From Bordetella parapertussis (lineage in GTDB: Bacteria > Pseudomonadota > Gammaproteobacteria > Burkholderiales > SG8-41), in assembly GCA_945901405.1 (NCBI GenBank), contig CAMDLH010000053.1:1-34289 (forward strand): a stretch of 34,289 bases of DNA, read 5' to 3'. Below are positions 31,755-34,289 of this stretch, piece by piece. Position 1 is the first letter of the stretch; every line of letters starts with the position of its first letter. The position numbers and the translations under genes are program-made. The notes under the pieces are model-generated. The model saw nothing but the letters and a program-made list of their open reading frames with translations. It was not told the origin of the DNA and searched no databases.

Positions 31755-34289
31755 ATGTGGCTGGTGTTGATGGTGGTGGGCGCATTGCTGGGCGCGGCTG
31801 CGGGGGGTTTCGGCGGCGCGGCGCTTGGCGGCATAGTCGGCGCAATTGTCGGCGGGATCATCACGTTCAACAACAAAGTCGCGCACGACAAGCGGCTGGC
31901 GTTGATGGAAGACGCGATCAAGCGCTTGCAGTCGCGTGTGAGCGAGTTGGAGGCGCGCCCCGCCTCGCCAGTGCACGCAGGGGCGGCGGTTGAGGCGCCG
32001 GCCGAGGTGGCAACGGTAGCGGCGGCGGTGGCGGTGTCTGAGATGGCTTTGCCGACCGTGCCGGAAGTGCCCAAGCCCGTGGGTGTCAACGTGATGCCAT
32101 CCGCGACGGACGAGGCGCCCGCCGTTGCCGCGCAAACCACGCTGCCCGTGCCGCCGCCCGTGCAGCAATTACCCGCCGAACCCGTGGAACCCTCGGCGCT
32201 ATGGAATTTTTTCTTCGGCGGCAACACGCTGGTGCGCGTGGGCATCGCGGTGCTGCTGGTTGGCGTGGCGTTTCTGTTGAAACTCGCGGTGGACGCGGGG
32301 TTGATTCCCATCGAATTGCGGCTTGCAGGGGTGGCCGCGGGCGGCGTCGCGCTGCTTGTGCTCGGCTGGCGGCTGCGCGAGAAACGTGCCGCCTACGCGC
32401 TGATGCTGCAAGGCGGCGGCGTGGGCATACTCTACCTCACGATATTCGCGGGCATGCGGCTCTATCACCTGATTCCCGCGGGGCTGGCGTTTGCACTGCT
32501 GGCGCTGATCGCGGTGTTCTCCGCGCTGCTCGCCATCACGCAGGATTCGCGCGCACTGGCGATCACCGGCGTGGCGGCGGGTTTTCTCGCGCCGATACTC
32601 ACCTCCACCGGCAGCGGCAATCATGTGGCGCTGTTCAGTTATTACGCCGTGCTCAACGCGGGCATACTGTTCGTCGCGCTGTATAAATCGTGGCGCGAAC
32701 TGAATCTCGTGGGCTTCGCCTTCACCGCGATTATAGGAATGCTGTGGGGTGCGAAGGACTACACGCCGGACAAGTTCGCCACCACCGAGCCGTTTCTCGT
32801 CCTGTTCTTCGTGCTGTATGTGCTGATCGCGATCCTGTTTGCAAAGCGCCGCGCCGAGCGGTTCTCGTACTACGTCGATGGCACGCTGGTGTTCGGTGTG
32901 CCCATCGTGGCGTTCGGCATGCAGTGCGGGATGGTGCATACCTTCGAGTTTGCCGCGGCGTGGAGCGCGCTTGCGGCGGGCGCTTTTTATCTGACGCTGG
33001 GGCTTGCGCTGAATGCGCGCGGCGCCGGCGAGGGCGTGAATCCGCTGCGCTTGCTGGTCGAATCGTTTCTCGCGCTGGGCGTGGGCTTTGCCACGCTTGC
33101 GGTGCCGCTCGCATTCGAGGGCCGGCTCACTTCCGCGGTTTGGGCGGTCGAGGGTGCTGCCATTCTGTGGGTGGGCGTGCGCCAGAGCCGCTGGATGGCG
33201 CGCGTTTTCGGTGCGGCATTGCAGATCGCCGCCGGCGTTGCGTTCATGGTGGACAAGCACGTCGCGGCGCAAGCCACGCCGGTGTTGAACAGCGACTACC
33301 TGGGCTGCGTAATGCTCGCGCTGGCGGGGCTGTTTTGCAGCCGGTATCTCGAGCGCAATCGCGAGAAGGTTGACGCGATGGAGCTTAACGCCGGCTGGGT
33401 GCTCTTCTTGTGGGGCACGCTATGGTGGTTTGGCGGCGGCATCAACGAAATTCACGATTACGTGCAAGCGCCGTACGTCGCCAATGCCCTGTTGCTGTTT
33501 AGCGCGGGCTCGTGCGCGGCGTATGCAACGTTGTGGCAGCGCTTCGGCTGGCAGGCCGCGCGCGGCGTCGCGCTCGCCATGTTGCCGCTGACGGTGCTTG
33601 CACTTGTGGCCATCGTTGATGGCCCAGGGAGCCTGCGGCACCCGTTCGTGGGCCACGCCTATCTCGGCTGGCTGCTGGCGTTCACGGTGCATTTTCTGGT
33701 GTTGCGCCGGCATGATCACGAGGGCATCAAGCAATCGCTGATCGAGTGTTGGCATACCGCTGGATTCTGGCTTTTGGTTGTGCTCGCCGCGTGGGAGTTC
33801 GGCTGGCAGATCGACCATTACGTCGAGGGCGGTCGCGTGTGGCGCTTGATCGCGTGGGCCCTGGTGCCGGGTGCGGCGGTGGCGTTGTTTACGTTCCGCC
33901 GCGGGGCGTTGCGCTGGCCGGTGATGGAGCACGCGAGCGCGTATCTTTACTACGGCGCCTCGCCGATTGCGGCGTTCGTGCTCGCTTGGGTGCTCTACGC
34001 CAATTTCACCAGCAGCGGCAATCCCGCGCCGCTGCCCTATGTGCCGTTGTTGAATCCTCTCGATATCGCGCAGGCCGGCGCGCTGCTCGCCGTCGCGATG
34101 TGGTATCTCGGCCTGCGGCGCATGGCGCTGCCCGCCGTGAAGCTGCCGGCCACGGCTACGGCGCTCGCGATATTGGGCGGCATCGTGTTCATCGCGCTCA
34201 ATGGCGTGCTGCTGCGCACGCTGCATCATTACGCCGACGTGCCGTTCAGGTTTAATGCGATGATGCGCAACAATCTGGCGCAGGCGGCG
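31755..34289 (+). CDS. DUF2339 multi-spanning membrane protein, cut by window edge
   Basis: The ATG at 31755 follows AAAGGAG by 7 bases, and 845 codons run open to the window edge. Order: a glycine-rich N-terminal helix (GALLGAAAGGFGGAALGG), a short coiled coil (HDKRLALMEDAIKRLQSRV), a Pro/Ala/Val-rich linker to about residue 150, then the DUF2339 body beginning FFGGNTLVRVGIAVLLVGVA and continuing with LQGGGVGILYLTIFAGMRLY and over 20 predicted membrane helices. Family members are large inner-membrane proteins of unknown function. The C-terminal end is outside the window. Confidence 0.9.
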   Translation, partial: MWLVLMVVGALLGAAAGGFGGAALGGIVGAIVGGIITFNNKVAHDKRLALMEDAIKRLQSRVSELEARPASPVHAGAAVEAPAEVATVAAAVAVSEMALPTVPEVPKPVGVNVMPSATDEAPAVAAQTTLPVPPPVQQLPAEPVEPSALWNFFFGGNTLVRVGIAVLLVGVAFLLKLAVDAGLIPIELRLAGVAAGGVALLVLGWRLREKRAAYALMLQGGGVGILYLTIFAGMRLYHLIPAGLAFALLALIAVFSALLAITQDSRALAITGVAAGFLAPILTSTGSGNHVALFSYYAVLNAGILFVALYKSWRELNLVGFAFTAIIGMLWGAKDYTPDKFATTEPFLVLFFVLYVLIAILFAKRRAERFSYYVDGTLVFGVPIVAFGMQCGMVHTFEFAAAWSALAAGAFYLTLGLALNARGAGEGVNPLRLLVESFLALGVGFATLAVPLAFEGRLTSAVWAVEGAAILWVGVRQSRWMARVFGAALQIAAGVAFMVDKHVAAQATPVLNSDYLGCVMLALAGLFCSRYLERNREKVDAMELNAGWVLFLWGTLWWFGGGINEIHDYVQAPYVANALLLFSAGSCAAYATLWQRFGWQAARGVALAMLPLTVLALVAIVDGPGSLRHPFVGHAYLGWLLAFTVHFLVLRRHDHEGIKQSLIECWHTAGFWLLVVLAAWEFGWQIDHYVEGGRVWRLIAWALVPGAAVALFTFRRGALRWPVMEHASAYLYYGASPIAAFVLAWVLYANFTSSGNPAPLPYVPLLNPLDIAQAGALLAVAMWYLGLRRMALPAVKLPATATALAILGGIVFIALNGVLLRTLHHYADVPFRFNAMMRNNLAQAA

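Noticed and set aside
32199..33272. A 357-codon frame on the minus strand near the right end.
   Set aside because: It is antisense to the DUF2339 gene, which is supported by its ribosome site, membrane helices and continuous frame to the edge.

Overview
The window is a GC-rich chromosomal stretch from what looks like a betaproteobacterium. The signs are a Bug-type (tripartite tricarboxylate transporter) periplasmic receptor, DnaE, ThyA/FolA and ApbC proteins of proteobacterial type, and a fused MFS/PlsC lysophospholipid protein. The lineage is an inference from protein families; no rRNA or tRNA is present. Most of the window is ordinary chromosome, with short accessory patches made of toxin-antitoxin modules, a Fic gene, one insertion sequence and several intergenic palindromes.

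Layout. 1-1421: the N-terminal part of a REP-associated Y1 transposase running off the left edge, a 24-bp tandem repeat, and a frameshifted Bug receptor gene. 1567-6423: dnaE, a secreted TPR protein in overlap with it, a small unknown protein and a convergent acylphosphatase. 6656-13852: a compact six-gene operon homologous to hyfB-C-E-F-G-I of hydrogenase-4. Its large subunit has lost the nickel-binding cysteines, whereas the small subunit keeps the four cysteines of the N2-type cluster. It is therefore best read as an energy-converting-hydrogenase-related (Ehr-like) membrane complex rather than a hydrogenase. A perfect 21-bp inverted repeat closes the operon. 13955-18414: an enolase-superfamily enzyme, metG, and a divergent apbC/mrp gene with an in-frame amber codon. 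18478-19132: a VapBC module. 19205-21448: a large PLP-dependent Orn/Lys/Arg decarboxylase.

21557-23710: folA and thyA on the minus strand, normally close partners in folate/thymidylate metabolism, here separated by a HigBA-type module. The folA 5' end is built from a 7-bp repeat. 23748-26091: a secreted alpha/beta hydrolase and a divergent M17 aminopeptidase. 26099-28173: a REP-like palindrome, the 5' stump of an XRE antitoxin gene, a fic gene whose 3' end reads through that stump in antisense, and an ArsR-type regulator with an odd 5' end. 28176-29286: a complete IS1595-family element with 24-bp perfect terminal repeats and an 8-bp target duplication that contains the stop codon of the ArsR gene. 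29421-34289: a small protein with a C-terminal membrane segment, an LplT-PlsC fusion, and a DUF2339 multi-spanning membrane protein running off the right edge.

The most interesting system is the Ni-site-less Hyf/complex-I-like operon: a quinone- or ion-pump-like membrane module with an Fe-S small subunit but no visible catalytic nickel site, no ferredoxin subunit and no maturation genes in the window. Next in interest are the fic junction, the HigBA insertion between thyA and folA, and the amber codon in apbC.
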